Below are positions 41,076 to 52,332 of a stretch of DNA of 59,699 nt, in pieces; positions within the stretch are counted from its first letter, which is position 1; each line of letters opens with the position of its first letter. Made by a program: the position numbers and the translations under genes. The notes below the pieces were generated by a model. It was not told where the DNA came from. It worked only from the letters and a program-made list of their open reading frames with translations, and did not search any database. Source of the stretch: Bacillus inaquosorum KCTC 13429 (GTDB lineage: Bacteria; Bacillota; Bacilli; Bacillales; Bacillaceae); contig NZ_AMXN01000011.1 of assembly GCF_000332645.1 (NCBI RefSeq), positions 1 to 59,699 of the forward strand, in the 5' to 3' direction.

Positions 41076-41774
41076 TTATTTTACGTTAAAAGTTGAAGAG
41101 TCTACTTTGACACCAGGTCCCATAGTAGATGTTACAGCAACGTTTTTCACGTAAACGCCTTTTGCTGCAGCAGGTTTAGCTTTCAGGATTGTATCGTACA
41201 TTGTTGTGAAGTTCTCAACAAGTTTTTCATCCTCGAAAGAAACTTTACCGATAGGAACATGAATGTTTCCAGCTTTATCAACGCGGTATTCAACTTTACC
41301 AGCTTTGATTTCGCCAATTGCTTTTTCAACTTCGAAAGTAACTGTACCAGTTTTAGGGTTTGGCATTAAACCTTTTGGTCCAAGTACACGACCGATTTTA
41401 CCAACTTCACCCATCATGTCAGGTGTAGCTACGATTACATCGAAATCGAACCAGCCTTGTTGAATTTTGTTGATGTAGTCAGTATCGCCAACGTAATCTG
41501 CACCAGCAGCTTCAGCTTCTTTCGCTTTTTCGCCTTTTGCGAAAACGAGAACGCGCTGAGTTTTACCAGTTCCGTTTGGAAGCACAACTGCTCCACGGAT
41601 TTGCTGGTCGTTTTTACGAGGGTCAACCCCAAGACGGAAAGCCACTTCAACTGTAGCGTCGAATTTAGCTGTGTTTGTTTTTTTAACGAGAGCTACTGCT
41701 TCAGAAACGTCGTAAGCTTTTGAACGATCTACAAGCTTAGCAGCTTCAACGTACTTTTTACCTTTTTTAGCCAT
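41076..41774 (-). CDS. rplA: 50S ribosomal protein L1
   Basis: This 232-residue protein starts [20 protein letters not shown]. It contains the RNA-binding segments [24 protein letters not shown] (in two parts) and the C-terminal [12 protein letters not shown]1 forms the mobile stalk by the E site and in many microbes represses its own operon by binding an mRNA mimic of its rRNA site. A possible operator lies 20 bases upstream. AAGGAGGAAATTTTAAA precedes the ATG. Confidence 0.98.
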   Translation of the reverse strand: MAKKGKKYVEAAKLVDRSKAYDVSEAVALVKKTNTAKFDATVEVAFRLGVDPRKNDQQIRGAVVLPNGTGKTQRVLVFAKGEKAKEAEAAGADYVGDTDYINKIQQGWFDFDVIVATPDMMGEVGKIGRVLGPKGLMPNPKTGTVTFEVEKAIGEIKAGKVEYRVDKAGNIHVPIGKVSFEDEKLVENFTTMYDTILKAKPAAAKGVYVKNVAVTSTMGPGVKVDSSTFNVK

Positions 41775-41793
41775 TTTAAAATTTCCTCCTTAT

Positions 41794-41819
41794 GTGGTTA
41801 TAGCGGAATAACCTCCCAC
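41794..41819 (-). promoter_or_regulatory. L1-operator-like motif before rplA
   Basis: The minus strand reads GTGGGAGG, then TTATTCCGCTATA, then ACCAC, just upstream of the rplA SD. A near copy sits before rplK. GTGG/CCAC can close a stem around an asymmetric GAGG-containing loop, as in L1 target sites. The L1 link is inference. Confidence 0.5.
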
Positions 41820-41825
41820 GAATAA

Positions 41826-41855
41826 GGGTTGCGAACTTGTTAAAACTCGCAACCC
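41826..41855 (-). promoter_or_regulatory. Perfect 9-bp hairpin between rplK and rplA
   Basis: GGGTTGCGA and TCGCAACCC pair perfectly across a 12-base loop, 14 bases after the rplK stop. Only CTTATT follows, too weak for efficient termination. It may protect the 3' end of a rplK transcript or reduce read-through into rplA. Confidence 0.6.
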
Positions 41856-41868
41856 GACAAGAAACAAA

Positions 41869-42294
41869 TTAATCCTCGATTACAATACCCATACTGCGGG
41901 CAGTACCTTCAACCATGCGCATTGCCGCTTCAACGTCTGCTGCGTTTAAGTCAGGCATTTTCGTTTCAGCGATTTCGCGTACTTTATCGCGCTTAACGGT
42001 TGCCACTTTATTACGGTTTGGTTCACCAGAACCAGACTCAATTCCAGCCGCTTTTTTAAGCAATACTGCAGCAGGTGGAGTTTTTGTAATAAATGTAAAT
42101 GAACGGTCTTCGTAAACCGAAATTTCAACAGGAATGATTAAACCAGCTTGGTCAGCTGTACGAGCGTTAAACTCCTTACAGAATCCCATGATGTTAACAC
42201 CGGCTTGACCAAGTGCAGGTCCAACTGGTGGTGCTGGGTTAGCTTTTCCAGCAGGAATTTGCAATTTTACAACTTTTACTACTTTTTTAGCCAC
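41869..42294 (-). CDS. rplK: 50S ribosomal protein L11
   Basis: This 141-residue protein starts at a GTG ([12 protein letters not shown]) 8 bases after AAGGAGG. It contains the proline-rich [17 protein letters not shown], the site of thiostrepton-resistance changes, and ends [14 protein letters not shown]11 with its rRNA forms the GTPase centre and is needed for Rel-mediated stringent response. The frame continues 17 codons upstream but without a matching start. It is followed by rplA. Confidence 0.97.
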
Positions 42295-42320
42295 GAGACA
42301 CACCTCCTTAAGTCCGTGAT

Positions 42321-42345
42321 GTGGTAATAGGGTAAACCCTCCCAC
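42321..42345 (-). promoter_or_regulatory. L1-operator-like motif before rplK
   Basis: The minus strand reads GTGGGAGGGTTTACCCTATT followed by ACCAC, ending 11 bases before the SD of rplK. GTGG/CCAC and GGGT/ACCC can form a two-part stem with unpaired GA and TATTA between them. It shares most positions with the motif before rplA. Confidence 0.55.
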
Positions 42346-42421
42346 TCAAGGTTTCATTCTTTATATGAATGACGAAATATCAAGCTAGTTGCCTTGGATA
42401 AGTCCAAGACGTACCTTTGCT

Positions 42422-42450
42422 ATATTATCATTTATATATAGCAATTTCAA
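42422..42450 (-). promoter_or_regulatory. SigA promoter of rplK-rplA
   Basis: The minus strand shows TTGAAA (42445-42450), 17 bases and TAATAT (42422-42427) preceded by TGA, an extended -10. It begins 11 bases after the nusG stop codon. Confidence 0.75.
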
Positions 42451-42461
42451 GTTTTTTCACA

Positions 42462-42995
42462 TTACAATTTATCGATTTGGGTAAATTCCAGCTCAACCGG
42501 TGTTTCACGGCCAAACATATTAACGAAAACTTTGACCTTGCTTTTATCATAATCAATCTCTTCAATTGATCCAGTAAAGTTGGCAAAAGGTCCGTCTATC
42601 ACTTTCACTGTCTCTTTCAGTTCAAAGTCAATGTCAGTTTTGCGTTCGTCCATGCCCATTCTCTTCAGAATGGTTTCTGCTTCGCCTGGAAGAAGCGGCG
42701 TCGGTTTTGAACCAGAGCCGGCAGATCCTACGAATCCAGTAACGCCCGGCGTGTTGCGGACAACATACCAAGAGTCGTCTGTCATTACAATTTCTACAAG
42801 CACATAACCAGGGAATACTTTCTTTTTCACGACTTTTTTCTTGCCGTTCTTGATATCCGTTTCTTCTTCTTCAGGTACAACTACACGGAAAATTTTATCC
42901 TGCATCCCCATTGATTCAACACGTTTTTCCAAGTTGGCTTTTACTTTATTCTCATAACCAGAGTACGTGTGAACAACATACCAATTCTTTTCCAT
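42462..42995 (-). CDS. nusG: NusG, transcription elongation/pausing factor
   Basis: This 177-residue protein has an N-terminal NGN domain (MEKNWYVVHTYSGYENKVKA; FPGYVLVEI) and a C-terminal KOW domain (VIDGPFANFTGSIEEI). NusG binds the polymerase clamp, and in B. subtilis it stimulates pausing and intrinsic termination. The ATG giving MEKNWYVV matches the family. The purine-rich SD (GGGGAGGG) lies about 25 bases away across a small hairpin, while GAAGAGA lies close to the ATG. A terminator separates it from secE. Confidence 0.96.
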   Translation of the reverse strand: MEKNWYVVHTYSGYENKVKANLEKRVESMGMQDKIFRVVVPEEEETDIKNGKKKVVKKKVFPGYVLVEIVMTDDSWYVVRNTPGVTGFVGSAGSGSKPTPLLPGEAETILKRMGMDERKTDIDFELKETVKVIDGPFANFTGSIEEIDYDKSKVKVFVNMFGRETPVELEFTQIDKL

Positions 42996-43002
42996 TCTCT
43001 TC

Positions 43003-43018
43003 AGGACTGTCCAGTCCT
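43003..43018 (-). promoter_or_regulatory. Hairpin between the SD and start codon of nusG
   Basis: AGGACTG and CAGTCCT are perfectly complementary with two bases between them. GGGGAGGG lies just before this hairpin and the nusG ATG 7 bases after it. Folding would bring the SD to about 9 bases from the ATG. Confidence 0.6.
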
Positions 43019-43108
43019 TCCCTCCCCGCATTTGGTTTTTGTGAATTACCAATAACGCTTCAAGCAAAAAATAGGCGGCAAGCCTATGATAACTTTCATT
43101 TTAAGCCA

Positions 43109-43136
43109 CAATAAAAAACCCGCTGAACGGGTTTTG
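43109..43136 (-). terminator. Intrinsic terminator between secE and nusG
   Basis: On the minus strand AAAACCCG (43129-43136) pairs with CGGGTTTT (43116-43123), 5-base loop, followed by TTATT. It lies about 45 bases after the secE stop codon. Confidence 0.85.
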
Positions 43137-43155
43137 GCAAGTGATATTATGATCT

Positions 43156-43164
43156 ATTATAGCA
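43156..43164 (-). promoter_or_regulatory. Extended -10 promoter-like sequence after secE
   Basis: The minus strand reads TGCTATAAT, a perfect extended -10, with TTGAAT 19 bases upstream at the end of secE. A start about 7 bases later would meet the terminator within 15 bases, so it would yield a very short RNA or act only as part of an attenuator. Confidence 0.4.
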
Positions 43165-43178
43165 CGTATTGCTGATCA

Positions 43179-43358
43179 TTATTCAACTATTAAACGAATT
43201 AATTGAGAAATTCCTGTGTCAAGGAGGGCAAAAAAGATAACAAAAAAGATAACTGTTGAAATCACCGTAATGGTATAACGCGTTAACTCTTTTCCTTTAG
43301 GCCAGCTTACCTTTTTCATTTCTTTCCCAACATCTTTAAAGAATCTCATAATACGCAT
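43179..43358 (-). CDS. secE: SecE, protein translocase subunit
   Basis: This 59-residue protein has a short cytoplasmic helix (RFFKDVGKEMKKVSWPKGKEL, shown in part by the VSWP motif) and one membrane segment (about 31-53). This is the minimal Gram-positive SecE that clamps SecY. The ATG giving MRIMRFFK has GGAGG 8 bases upstream. It follows rpmG by 33 bases and is separated from nusG by a terminator. Confidence 0.97.
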   Translation of the reverse strand: MRIMRFFKDVGKEMKKVSWPKGKELTRYTITVISTVIFFVIFFALLDTGISQLIRLIVE

Positions 43359-43391
43359 GTAAAAGACCTCCACAATTTAAAAGCGCAAAAA

Positions 43392-43541
43392 CTATTTTGT
43401 TTCAAGATGAGCTGTATGTGAATTGCAAGTACTGCAGTATTTCTTTACTTCTAATCGCTCAGCCGCTGATGCAGAGCTCTTCATTGTCGTATAATTACGG
43501 TTTCCGCATGTCTTGCATGCTAGCGTAATCTTTTTTCTCAT
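43392..43541 (-). CDS. rpmG: 50S ribosomal protein L33, zinc-binding form
   Basis: Translating the gap between sigH and secE gives an intact 49-residue protein starting [16 protein letters not shown]. It carries two CxxC pairs (C9/C12 and C36/C39), so it is the zinc-binding type. In B. subtilis the copy at this place is called rpmGB, as I recall; other L33 genes lie elsewhere. L33 sits near the E site. AAAAGGTGTAATGAC precedes the ATG. Confidence 0.95.
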
Positions 43542-43632
43542 GTCATTACACCTTTTTCTAAATAGACATTATCTTTATCTTTAGTAACATATCATAGTCA
43601 GAAAAATACTGTCAATATAACATAAATCCCTA

Positions 43633-44289
43633 TTACAAACTGATTTCGCGAATTTCCAAGTACTTCTCCAGCTTGCGTTTCACACGCTGAAGGGCATTGT
43701 CAATCGATTTCACATGTCGGTTCAGTTCATCGGAAATCTCTTGGTAACTTCTTCCGTCGAGATATAAGACGAGTACTTTTCTCTCTAAATCACTTAATAG
43801 TTCTCCCATTTTCATTTCAATATCATCAAATTCTTCCTGATTGATGATCATTTCTTCAGGATTTAAGGTTTTCGCTCCTGAAATGACATCAAGCAGCGTT
43901 CGGTCTGATTCTTCATCAAAAATCGGTTTATCTAATGAGACGTAGGAATTCAAAGGAATGTGTTTCTGGCGAGTAGCTGTCTTTATTGCGGTAATAATTT
44001 GGCGGGTAATACATAATTCTGCGAAAGCTTTGAATGAGGTAAGCTTGTCCTCTTTGAAGTCACGAATAGACTTATAGAGGCCTATCATACCTTCCTGAAC
44101 AATATCCTCTCTGTCCGCTCCTATTAAAAAATAGGATCTTGCTTTTGCCCGAACAAAGTTTCGGTACTTCGTAATCAAGTAATCTAACGCATCACTGTCC
44201 CCAACATGAACCTTTTCAATGACCTGCTCGTCCTCCAACTGGCAAAACTGCTCTTTGTTGAATTTTCCCTTGTTGTTCTGTAGATTCAC
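43633..44289 (-). CDS. sigH: RNA polymerase sigma factor SigH (Spo0H)
   Basis: This 218-residue sigma factor drives early sporulation and competence genes. Region 2 is visible (YFLIGADREDIVQEGMIGLY; FKAFAELCITRQIITAI), and region 4 carries the helix-turn-helix RSYQEISDELNRHVKSIDNAL. It starts at GTG 8 or so bases after GGGGGGATCGG. Its own SigA promoter lies directly upstream; in B. subtilis that promoter is repressed by AbrB. A 91-base gap leads to rpmG without a clear terminator. Confidence 0.97.
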   Translation of the reverse strand: MNLQNNKGKFNKEQFCQLEDEQVIEKVHVGDSDALDYLITKYRNFVRAKARSYFLIGADREDIVQEGMIGLYKSIRDFKEDKLTSFKAFAELCITRQIITAIKTATRQKHIPLNSYVSLDKPIFDEESDRTLLDVISGAKTLNPEEMIINQEEFDDIEMKMGELLSDLERKVLVLYLDGRSYQEISDELNRHVKSIDNALQRVKRKLEKYLEIREISL

Positions 44290-44320
44290 TCCGATCCCCC
44301 CGGCGCACGTAGATAGAAAT

Positions 44321-44350
44321 ATTATACAGTATTGGGCAAAAAAGCGTCAA
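44321..44350 (-). promoter_or_regulatory. SigA promoter of sigH
   Basis: The minus strand shows TTGACG (44345-44350), 18 bases and a perfect TATAAT (44321-44326), about 32 bases before the sigH GTG. The -35 touches the 3' end of rae1. Confidence 0.8.
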
Positions 44351-44351
44351 C

Positions 44352-44864
44352 TTAATCTAAGTCTCCCCGCCTCCACTTTTCAAACGTTTTCAAAACCTCT
44401 TCCGATAAAGCAATTTTACCCGCCGGCTTTTCGGAAGTGATTTTTCTTACTCGTCTTTCTATTCGCCTTTCAATCGCCTCTACCTCTCTCAAAAGCTCCC
44501 GGGCCGATTTCCGCAATGCCCCCTGTCCGAAAATCGCCCACTGCTCAGTGTAGTCAGATGTCGCAACGTGAATTTGAGTCGCGACATTATTCAAAGCCTG
44601 AGCAAGCTTTTCTATCCGCTCATCAGCCGTCTCATTTTCTTTTGTAAAAATCACTTCAACTCTGTGGTTGGTGTGTTTTTTCTCAAGCCCTTTTACGAGA
44701 TGCGCGTCAAAAACAACAATAACCCTGTTTCCTGTATACGATTGATATTCCGCCATTTTCTGAATCAGTACGTCTCGCGCCTCTTCAAAACTGTTCGCTT
44801 TTAAATCCTTCAGCTGCGGCCAGGCTCCAATCATGTTGTATCCGTCTACTAACAGGATATCCAT
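44352..44864 (-). CDS. rae1: Rae1 (YacP), ribosome-associated A-site endoribonuclease
   Basis: This 170-residue protein is a NYN/PIN-like nuclease: the N terminus MDILLVDGYNMIGAW carries the first acidic residue, then VIVVFDAH, and IHVATSDYTEQWAIFGQG carries others. B. subtilis Rae1 is known to enter the A site and cut certain mRNAs during translation. The C-terminal part is basic and helical. It starts 6 bases after rlmB and closes the cysE-cysS-mrnC-rlmB-rae1 series before the sigH promoter. Confidence 0.92.
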   Translation of the reverse strand: MDILLVDGYNMIGAWPQLKDLKANSFEEARDVLIQKMAEYQSYTGNRVIVVFDAHLVKGLEKKHTNHRVEVIFTKENETADERIEKLAQALNNVATQIHVATSDYTEQWAIFGQGALRKSARELLREVEAIERRIERRVRKITSEKPAGKIALSEEVLKTFEKWRRGDLD

Positions 44865-44870
44865 GGGTCT

Positions 44871-45620
44871 TTATTCTCCCAGAGGGTTTCGTTTCCGGTA
44901 GACTTCATACATCAAAAGACCAGCCGCAACAGATGCATTCAGTGAAGTTACCTTTCCGGCCATCGGGAGTTTAATGAGAAAATCACACTTTTCTTTAACA
45001 AGACGGCCCATCCCTTTTCCTTCGCTTCCGATGACTAAAGCCAAAGGCATGTTGCCGTCCATATTGCGGTAATCCTCACGCGCGGATGCATCCGTTCCGA
45101 CAACCCAGATACCCCGCTCTTTCATTTCTTCTAACGTCCGCGCCAAATTGGTGACTCTTACTACAGGAATGTGCTCAATTGCCCCTGTTGAAGCTTTTGC
45201 CACTGTTGTTGTCAGCCCGACAGCTCTCCGTTTTGGAATCACGATGCCATGGGCGCCGACCGCATCAGCTGTTCTCATAATGGAACCGAGATTATGAGGG
45301 TCTTCAAGCTCGTCCAGAATGAGGAAGAAAGGCTGTTCATTTCTTTCTTCGGCCGCTTTATATAAATCGTCCAGTTCCGCATACTCATACGCTGCAACCT
45401 GTGCCACTACGCCTTGATGCTGCCCTGTCACCATTTGATCGAGTTTTTTTCTCGGGACATACTGAATCGTGATACCCTGCTTTTTCGCAAGCTCAATCAC
45501 CTGCTGTGCTTGTCCCTTTACGGTGTTTTCCGCCATCCACAGCTTATACAGCTTACGATCTGATTTTAACGTCTCGATCACTGCATTTTTCCCTATGACG
45601 TAATCATGTTGCTGACTCAT
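44871..45620 (-). CDS. rlmB: RlmB-family 23S rRNA 2'-O-methyltransferase (YacO)
   Basis: This 249-residue protein has an N-terminal L30e-like substrate-binding domain (to about 80) and a C-terminal SPOUT (trefoil-knot) domain. SPOUT motifs are visible: [32 protein letters not shown] and [16 protein letters not shown]. RlmB methylates guanosine 2251 in the P-loop of 23S rRNA in E. coli; the same target is likely. The ATG giving [10 protein letters not shown] has GGGAGG 7 bases upstream and overlaps the end of mrnC by 17 bases. Confidence 0.92.
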   Translation of the reverse strand: MSQQHDYVIGKNAVIETLKSDRKLYKLWMAENTVKGQAQQVIELAKKQGITIQYVPRKKLDQMVTGQHQGVVAQVAAYEYAELDDLYKAAEERNEQPFFLILDELEDPHNLGSIMRTADAVGAHGIVIPKRRAVGLTTTVAKASTGAIEHIPVVRVTNLARTLEEMKERGIWVVGTDASAREDYRNMDGNMPLALVIGSEGKGMGRLVKEKCDFLIKLPMAGKVTSLNASVAAGLLMYEVYRKRNPLGE

Positions 45621-46035
45621 TTGTTTTCCTCCCTGACGTCCCGAATTGTATAGCTTCGGCAACGAGCTGACTAAGTCTTTCCTCTTTTTTCTCTAGAAAA
45701 AGGTAGCCCAGCAGCGCTTCAAATGCTGTACTGTAGCGGTACGTCTGAACATCTGTATTTTTAGGTGTCGTTCCCGACTTTGCATTTCTGCCTCTTTTCA
45801 GCACCGCTTCCTCTTCTTCCGTAAAAAATGATTGATCCTGCAGAAAGAATAGGATCTCAGCCTGTGACTTTGCCGAAACGATCCGGCTTGATTTCTTATG
45901 AAGATCATTTGGTTTGGTAAAACCCTGCTTAAGCAGGTGATGCCTGACATACACTTCAAAAATGGCATCACCTATATAAGCAAGCGCAAGACCGTTAAGC
46001 TGCTTTGAATCTTTTATCGTTTCAAAATCAAGCAT
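45604..46035 (-). CDS. mrnC: Mini-ribonuclease III (MrnC)
   Basis: This 143-residue protein is an RNase III catalytic domain without the dsRNA-binding domain. The signature appears as [18 protein letters not shown], and the second acidic cluster as [21 protein letters not shown]. Mini-III matures the ends of 23S rRNA in B. subtilis, aided by L3, whose gene lies further along this window. It starts 3 bases after cysS, so it is translated with it, and overlaps rlmB. Confidence 0.95.
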   Translation of the reverse strand: MLDFETIKDSKQLNGLALAYIGDAIFEVYVRHHLLKQGFTKPNDLHKKSSRIVSAKSQAEILFFLQDQSFFTEEEEAVLKRGRNAKSGTTPKNTDVQTYRYSTAFEALLGYLFLEKKEERLSQLVAEAIQFGTSGRKTNESAT

Positions 46036-46038
46036 CCG

Positions 46039-47439
46039 TTATTCTCCCCGTTTCCAGCGAGTGCCTTGAGCTGTATCTTCAAGAATGATATTCATGCTTT
46101 TCAGCTGGTCGCGGATCTGATCTGACAATGCAAAATCGCGATTCCGGCGCGCTTCATTTCTTTTTTCGATTAAGTCTTCAATCTCTTGATCGAGTAGTTC
46201 CTGCTCACCCAATGAAAACCCGAGGACAGACACAATGCGGTCAAACATCTCAATAAACGCCTTAATCACATGATCAGCCGTATGATCTTTCTGAAGGTAG
46301 TAATTGGCATGCTTCGCTAAGTCGAACAGGACAGAAATGGCATTCGCCGTATTAAAATCATCGTCCATCGCTTCTTCAAATGCTTTGCGTTGCTCTTCAA
46401 CTTTCTCCAGCCATTGACCGTCATCTTCCGTTAAATTCGTGCTGCTGTTCAGACGGTGCTGAAGGTTGCTGTACGCTGTTTTTAAACGGTTAAATGCGCT
46501 TTTTGTATTCTCAAGAAGCTCTTCTGAATAGTTAATCGGATGACGATAATGAACAGAAAGCATAAAGAATCTCAAAAGCTGCGGATCATGCTGTTTAATG
46601 ATGTCATGCACAAGCACAAAGTTGCCCAGTGATTTTGACATTTTTTCATTATCAATATTGATATAGCCATTATGGAGCCAGTACTTCGCAAATGTTTTGC
46701 CTGTCAGCGCCTCAGATTGCGCAATCTCGTTTTCATGGTGAGGGAAGGTTAAATCCTGTCCGCCCGCATGGATATCAATCTGGTCACCCAGATACTTTTT
46801 GACCATCGCTGAGCATTCAATGTGCCAGCCCGGACGTCCTTTTCCCCAAGGGCTATCCCAAGAGATTTCTCCTTCTTTCGCCGCTTTCCACAGTGCAAAA
46901 TCAAGAGCATCTTCTTTTTTCTCGCCAACCCGGATGCGTGCACCTGATCTCAGTTCATCAATTGATTGCTGAGAAAGCTTACCGTATCCTTCAAATGCTC
47001 TTGTTTTGAAATAAACGTCACCTTCTGATTCATAAGCGTAACCCTTTTTCACGAGCTGATCTACGAATTCGATAATCGCATCCATGTTTTCCATCACTCG
47101 CGGATGAAGGTCGGCTTTTCGGCAGCCGAGCGCCCCTACATCTTCAAAGTATGCTTTAATAAAACGATCTGAAATGGTAGGTACATCCTCACCGAGTTCA
47201 TTTGCCGCTTTAATTAATTTATCGTCTACATCTGTGAAGTTAGAGACATACTGCACATCATAGCCTTTATACTCCAGATAGTTTCGAATCGTATCATAAA
47301 CGATAGCCGGACGCGCGTTCCCGATGTGAATGTAATTGTAAACCGTAGGTCCGCACACGTACATTTTCACTTTCCCCTCTTCTAGAGGAACGAATGTTTC
47401 CTTCTGTCTAGTCAATGTATTATAAAGAGTGATTGTCAT
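46039..47439 (-). CDS. cysS: Cysteinyl-tRNA synthetase
   Basis: This 466-residue class I synthetase charges tRNA-Cys. The HIGH motif appears as [11 protein letters not shown] and KMSKS as [10 protein letters not shown]. Zinc ligands are in place: Cys in [10 protein letters not shown], Cys in HIECSAM, His and Glu in [12 protein letters not shown]. Zinc discriminates cysteine from serine. Its ATG overlaps the end of cysE by 4 bases, and both lie behind the T-box. Confidence 0.97.
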   Translation of the reverse strand: MTITLYNTLTRQKETFVPLEEGKVKMYVCGPTVYNYIHIGNARPAIVYDTIRNYLEYKGYDVQYVSNFTDVDDKLIKAANELGEDVPTISDRFIKAYFEDVGALGCRKADLHPRVMENMDAIIEFVDQLVKKGYAYESEGDVYFKTRAFEGYGKLSQQSIDELRSGARIRVGEKKEDALDFALWKAAKEGEISWDSPWGKGRPGWHIECSAMVKKYLGDQIDIHAGGQDLTFPHHENEIAQSEALTGKTFAKYWLHNGYINIDNEKMSKSLGNFVLVHDIIKQHDPQLLRFFMLSVHYRHPINYSEELLENTKSAFNRLKTAYSNLQHRLNSSTNLTEDDGQWLEKVEEQRKAFEEAMDDDFNTANAISVLFDLAKHANYYLQKDHTADHVIKAFIEMFDRIVSVLGFSLGEQELLDQEIEDLIEKRNEARRNRDFALSDQIRDQLKSMNIILEDTAQGTRWKRGE

Positions 47440-48089
47440 TTTTGATTGATCCTTTCTTTTCTGTCTTCAAGTTCTGCCTTCAGCTCTAAAATCTGCTGTT
47501 CCAATGACTTAAAGCGATCAGCAACCGGATCGGGCAAATCCTGATGGTTTAAATCGCGTCTTACTTTTTTGCCATTTCGTACAACGACCCGTCCAGGAAT
47601 GCCGACAACTGTTGAAAAATCAGGAACATCGTGCAACACTACTGAACCAGCGCCAATCTTTGAGCCCTCACCGACGGTAATTGAACCGAGCACTTTAGCA
47701 CCTGTGGCTATCAATGCGTCATCTTTAATCGTTGGGTGCCTTTTTCCCTTTTCTTTCCCCGTTCCCCCGAGGGTAACCCCCTGAAAAACGGTTACGTTAT
47801 TGCCGATTTCACATGTCTCCCCAATGACAACCCCCATACCGTGGTCTATGAAAAATCTTCTCCCGATTGTAGCGCCGGGGTGGATTTCTATCCCTGTAAA
47901 AAATCGGCTTACTTGAGATATAAGGCGTGCAAGGAAATAAAATTTTCGTTTATATAAAGCATGTGCAATCCGATGCGCCCATATAGCATGTAAACCGGAA
48001 TAAGTTAAAATCACTTCAAAATAGCTTCTTGCTGCTGGATCTTGATCGAACACTGTATCAATGTCTTCTTTTAGCATTCTAAAAAACAC
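47436..48089 (-). CDS. cysE: CysE, serine O-acetyltransferase
   Basis: This 217-residue enzyme makes O-acetylserine, the carbon skeleton for cysteine. After an N-terminal helical part (1-65) comes a left-handed beta-helix of hexapeptide repeats with the catalytic segment [17 protein letters not shown] and [16 protein letters not shown]. It is the short Gram-positive form. A T-box leader lies just upstream, so it is made when tRNA-Cys is uncharged. GGGGGAAGC precedes the GTG/ATG-region start. Confidence 0.96.
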   Translation of the reverse strand: MFFRMLKEDIDTVFDQDPAARSYFEVILTYSGLHAIWAHRIAHALYKRKFYFLARLISQVSRFFTGIEIHPGATIGRRFFIDHGMGVVIGETCEIGNNVTVFQGVTLGGTGKEKGKRHPTIKDDALIATGAKVLGSITVGEGSKIGAGSVVLHDVPDFSTVVGIPGRVVVRNGKKVRRDLNHQDLPDPVADRFKSLEQQILELKAELEDRKERINQK

Positions 48090-48131
48090 ATGCTTCCCCC
48101 CATTTCTCTATCTGATTTCCTCTTTACCCAA

Positions 48132-48390
48132 TAAAAAAAGCGCCTCTGCATGAAAACATGACAGAGACGCTTTAACCGCGCGGTTCCACTCTGTTTGAAA
48201 AGCAGACTTCTGCTCTCCCAACTTCAGCCTGTAACGGCGGCGGCCGCCTTTGAATACTGATTTTGAAAAAACGTTCTTCAAAGGTCTTAAGGGCGCACTT
48301 CTAAAACCCGGCTCATGGATCTCTCTCAGCCAATGAAGATCCTTTCTGTAATGGCCTAAAGCTTTATACTCTTCCCTGTCAACAATCATC
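48132..48390 (-). promoter_or_regulatory. T-box riboswitch controlling cysE-cysS (probably tRNA-Cys)
   Basis: The gltX-cysE gap holds a T-box: AGAGTGGAACCGCG (48179-48192 on the minus strand) and, right after it, a terminator stem AAGCGTCTCTG/CAGAGGCGCTT with seven T (48132-48173). The T-box sequence can pair with upstream bases to form the competing antiterminator, and uncharged tRNA stabilises it. Upstream lies a long stem I region with AGAGTA and, in a plausible specifier position, TGC (GAAGTGCGCC), a cysteine codon. Transcripts come from the gltX promoter, so the T-box splits gltX from cysES. Confidence 0.92.
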
Positions 48391-48393
48391 TAT

Positions 48394-49845
48394 TTAGATG
48401 TTTTTTAAACGCTGAATTGCAGTCTCTTTACCGATCAATTCAATTGATTGCGGCAGTTCCGGACCGTGAGTTTGCCCTGTTACAGCAACACGGATCGGCA
48501 TAAATAATTTTTTCCCTTTATGGCCAGTTTCTTTCTGCACTGCTTTGATCGATGCTTTGATGTTATCCGGAGTGAACTCCTCAAGCTCTTCAAGCTTCGC
48601 AGCGAATGTGCTGAGCACTTCAGGGACCTGTTCCTCTTCCAGAACAGCTTTTGCTTCTTGATTATACTCGATCTCATCCGTAAAGAACAAATCAGTCAGC
48701 TCAACAATTTCCGCACCGTAGCTTAATTGCTCATGATACAGGGAAATCAGTTTACGAACCCATTCTTGTTCTTCAGCAGTAAGCTCAGTGCCAACTTTGC
48801 CGGCTTTTTGCAAATGCGGCAGAGTCAGTTCAACAACCTGATCAAGATCCAGCTTCTTCACATATTGGTTGTTAACCCATTTTAGCTTATGCATATCAAA
48901 CAAAGCTGGTGATTTAGATAAACGGTTTACATCAAAAATTTCAATAAACTGTTCTTTTGTGAATAACTCTTCTTCTCCAACCGGTGACCATCCAAGCAGG
49001 CCGATAAAGTTGAACAGCGCTTCCGGCAAGTAGCCAAGCTCTTTATACTGCTCAATGAATTGAATAATGGACTCATCGCGTTTGCTGAGCTTTTTACGGC
49101 TTTCATTTACGATCAGCGTCATGTGTCCGAACTGAGGAATATCCCATCCGAATGCTTGATAAATCATAATCTGTTTTGGTGTGTTAGAAATATGATCCTC
49201 ACCGCGCAATACGTGTGTCATTTTCATTAAGTAGTCATCAATAGCTACCGCGAAGTTGTAGGTCGGCGTTCCGTCCTTTTTCACAATAACAAAGTCGCCA
49301 ATGCCATCTGATTCGAAAGAAATCTCGCCTTTTACGATATCGTTGAAGGCAATCACTTTTCCTTCCGGCACTCGGAAACGAATACTTGGCTTTCTGCCTT
49401 CAGCAATAAATTTATCCTGTTCTTCTTGAGTCAGATTTCTGTGTTTTCCGGAATAACGCGGCATTTCTCCGCGGGCAATCTGCTCTTCACGCTCTTTTTC
49501 AAGCTCTTCTTCCGTACAGTAACATTTATAAGCAAGCCCTTTTTCAAGAAGCTCTTCATAGTACACTTTATAGATATCGTTACGCTCTGACTGACGGTAT
49601 GGGCCGTACTCACCGCCGACATCCACACTCTCATCCCAGTCAATACCAAGCCATTTCAGATAATTCAACTGGCTTTGTTCTCCACCCTCAATGTTGCGCT
49701 TTTTATCAGTGTCCTCAACACGAATAATAAACTTACCGCCTTGATTGCGGGCAAATAAATAATTAAAAAGCGCCGTTCTGGCATTTCCAATATGCAAATG
49801 TCCGGTTGGACTCGGTGCATAACGGACGCGTACTTCGTTTCCCAT
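48394..49845 (-). CDS. gltX: Glutamyl-tRNA synthetase (non-discriminating type expected)
   Basis: This 483-residue class I synthetase has HIGH as [15 protein letters not shown] and KMSKS as [10 protein letters not shown]. It also carries a Cys-containing zinc-like insert ([13 protein letters not shown]). In Bacillus it charges both tRNA-Glu and tRNA-Gln, the latter being amidated by GatCAB, as no glutaminyl-tRNA synthetase exists. The start giving MGNEVRVRY has AAAGGAAG 9 bases upstream; an in-frame TTG two codons earlier is less likely. It has its own SigA promoter. Confidence 0.96.
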   Translation of the reverse strand: MGNEVRVRYAPSPTGHLHIGNARTALFNYLFARNQGGKFIIRVEDTDKKRNIEGGEQSQLNYLKWLGIDWDESVDVGGEYGPYRQSERNDIYKVYYEELLEKGLAYKCYCTEEELEKEREEQIARGEMPRYSGKHRNLTQEEQDKFIAEGRKPSIRFRVPEGKVIAFNDIVKGEISFESDGIGDFVIVKKDGTPTYNFAVAIDDYLMKMTHVLRGEDHISNTPKQIMIYQAFGWDIPQFGHMTLIVNESRKKLSKRDESIIQFIEQYKELGYLPEALFNFIGLLGWSPVGEEELFTKEQFIEIFDVNRLSKSPALFDMHKLKWVNNQYVKKLDLDQVVELTLPHLQKAGKVGTELTAEEQEWVRKLISLYHEQLSYGAEIVELTDLFFTDEIEYNQEAKAVLEEEQVPEVLSTFAAKLEELEEFTPDNIKASIKAVQKETGHKGKKLFMPIRVAVTGQTHGPELPQSIELIGKETAIQRLKNI

Positions 49846-49900
49846 TTTCAAATACTTCCTTTCATGTCATGTATGGCCTCAGGCAAAAATGTATGAATCT

Positions 49901-49929
49901 ATTCTACCACCAAATAGACCCGGCATCAA
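49901..49929 (-). promoter_or_regulatory. SigA promoter of gltX (and cysE-cysS)
   Basis: The minus strand shows TTGATG (49924-49929), 17 bases and TAGAAT (49901-49906), about 55 bases before the gltX ATG and just after ispF. Confidence 0.7.
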
Positions 49930-49935
49930 AACAAG

Positions 49936-52218
<2,283 letters not shown>

Positions 52219-52332
52219 ACCCCCACCTCCTTTTTAAACATTTTATTTCACAAGGTTTTATGCATCCTACGAATATCAGAATAAACAAAAACCAACATTT
52301 ATATACCCGTATTCATAAGGTTTTAACCGAAA

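Noticed and set aside
48108..48389. 93-codon open frame between cysE and gltX
   Set aside because: It covers the T-box stem I, T-box sequence and terminator. The frame is a by-product of structured RNA.
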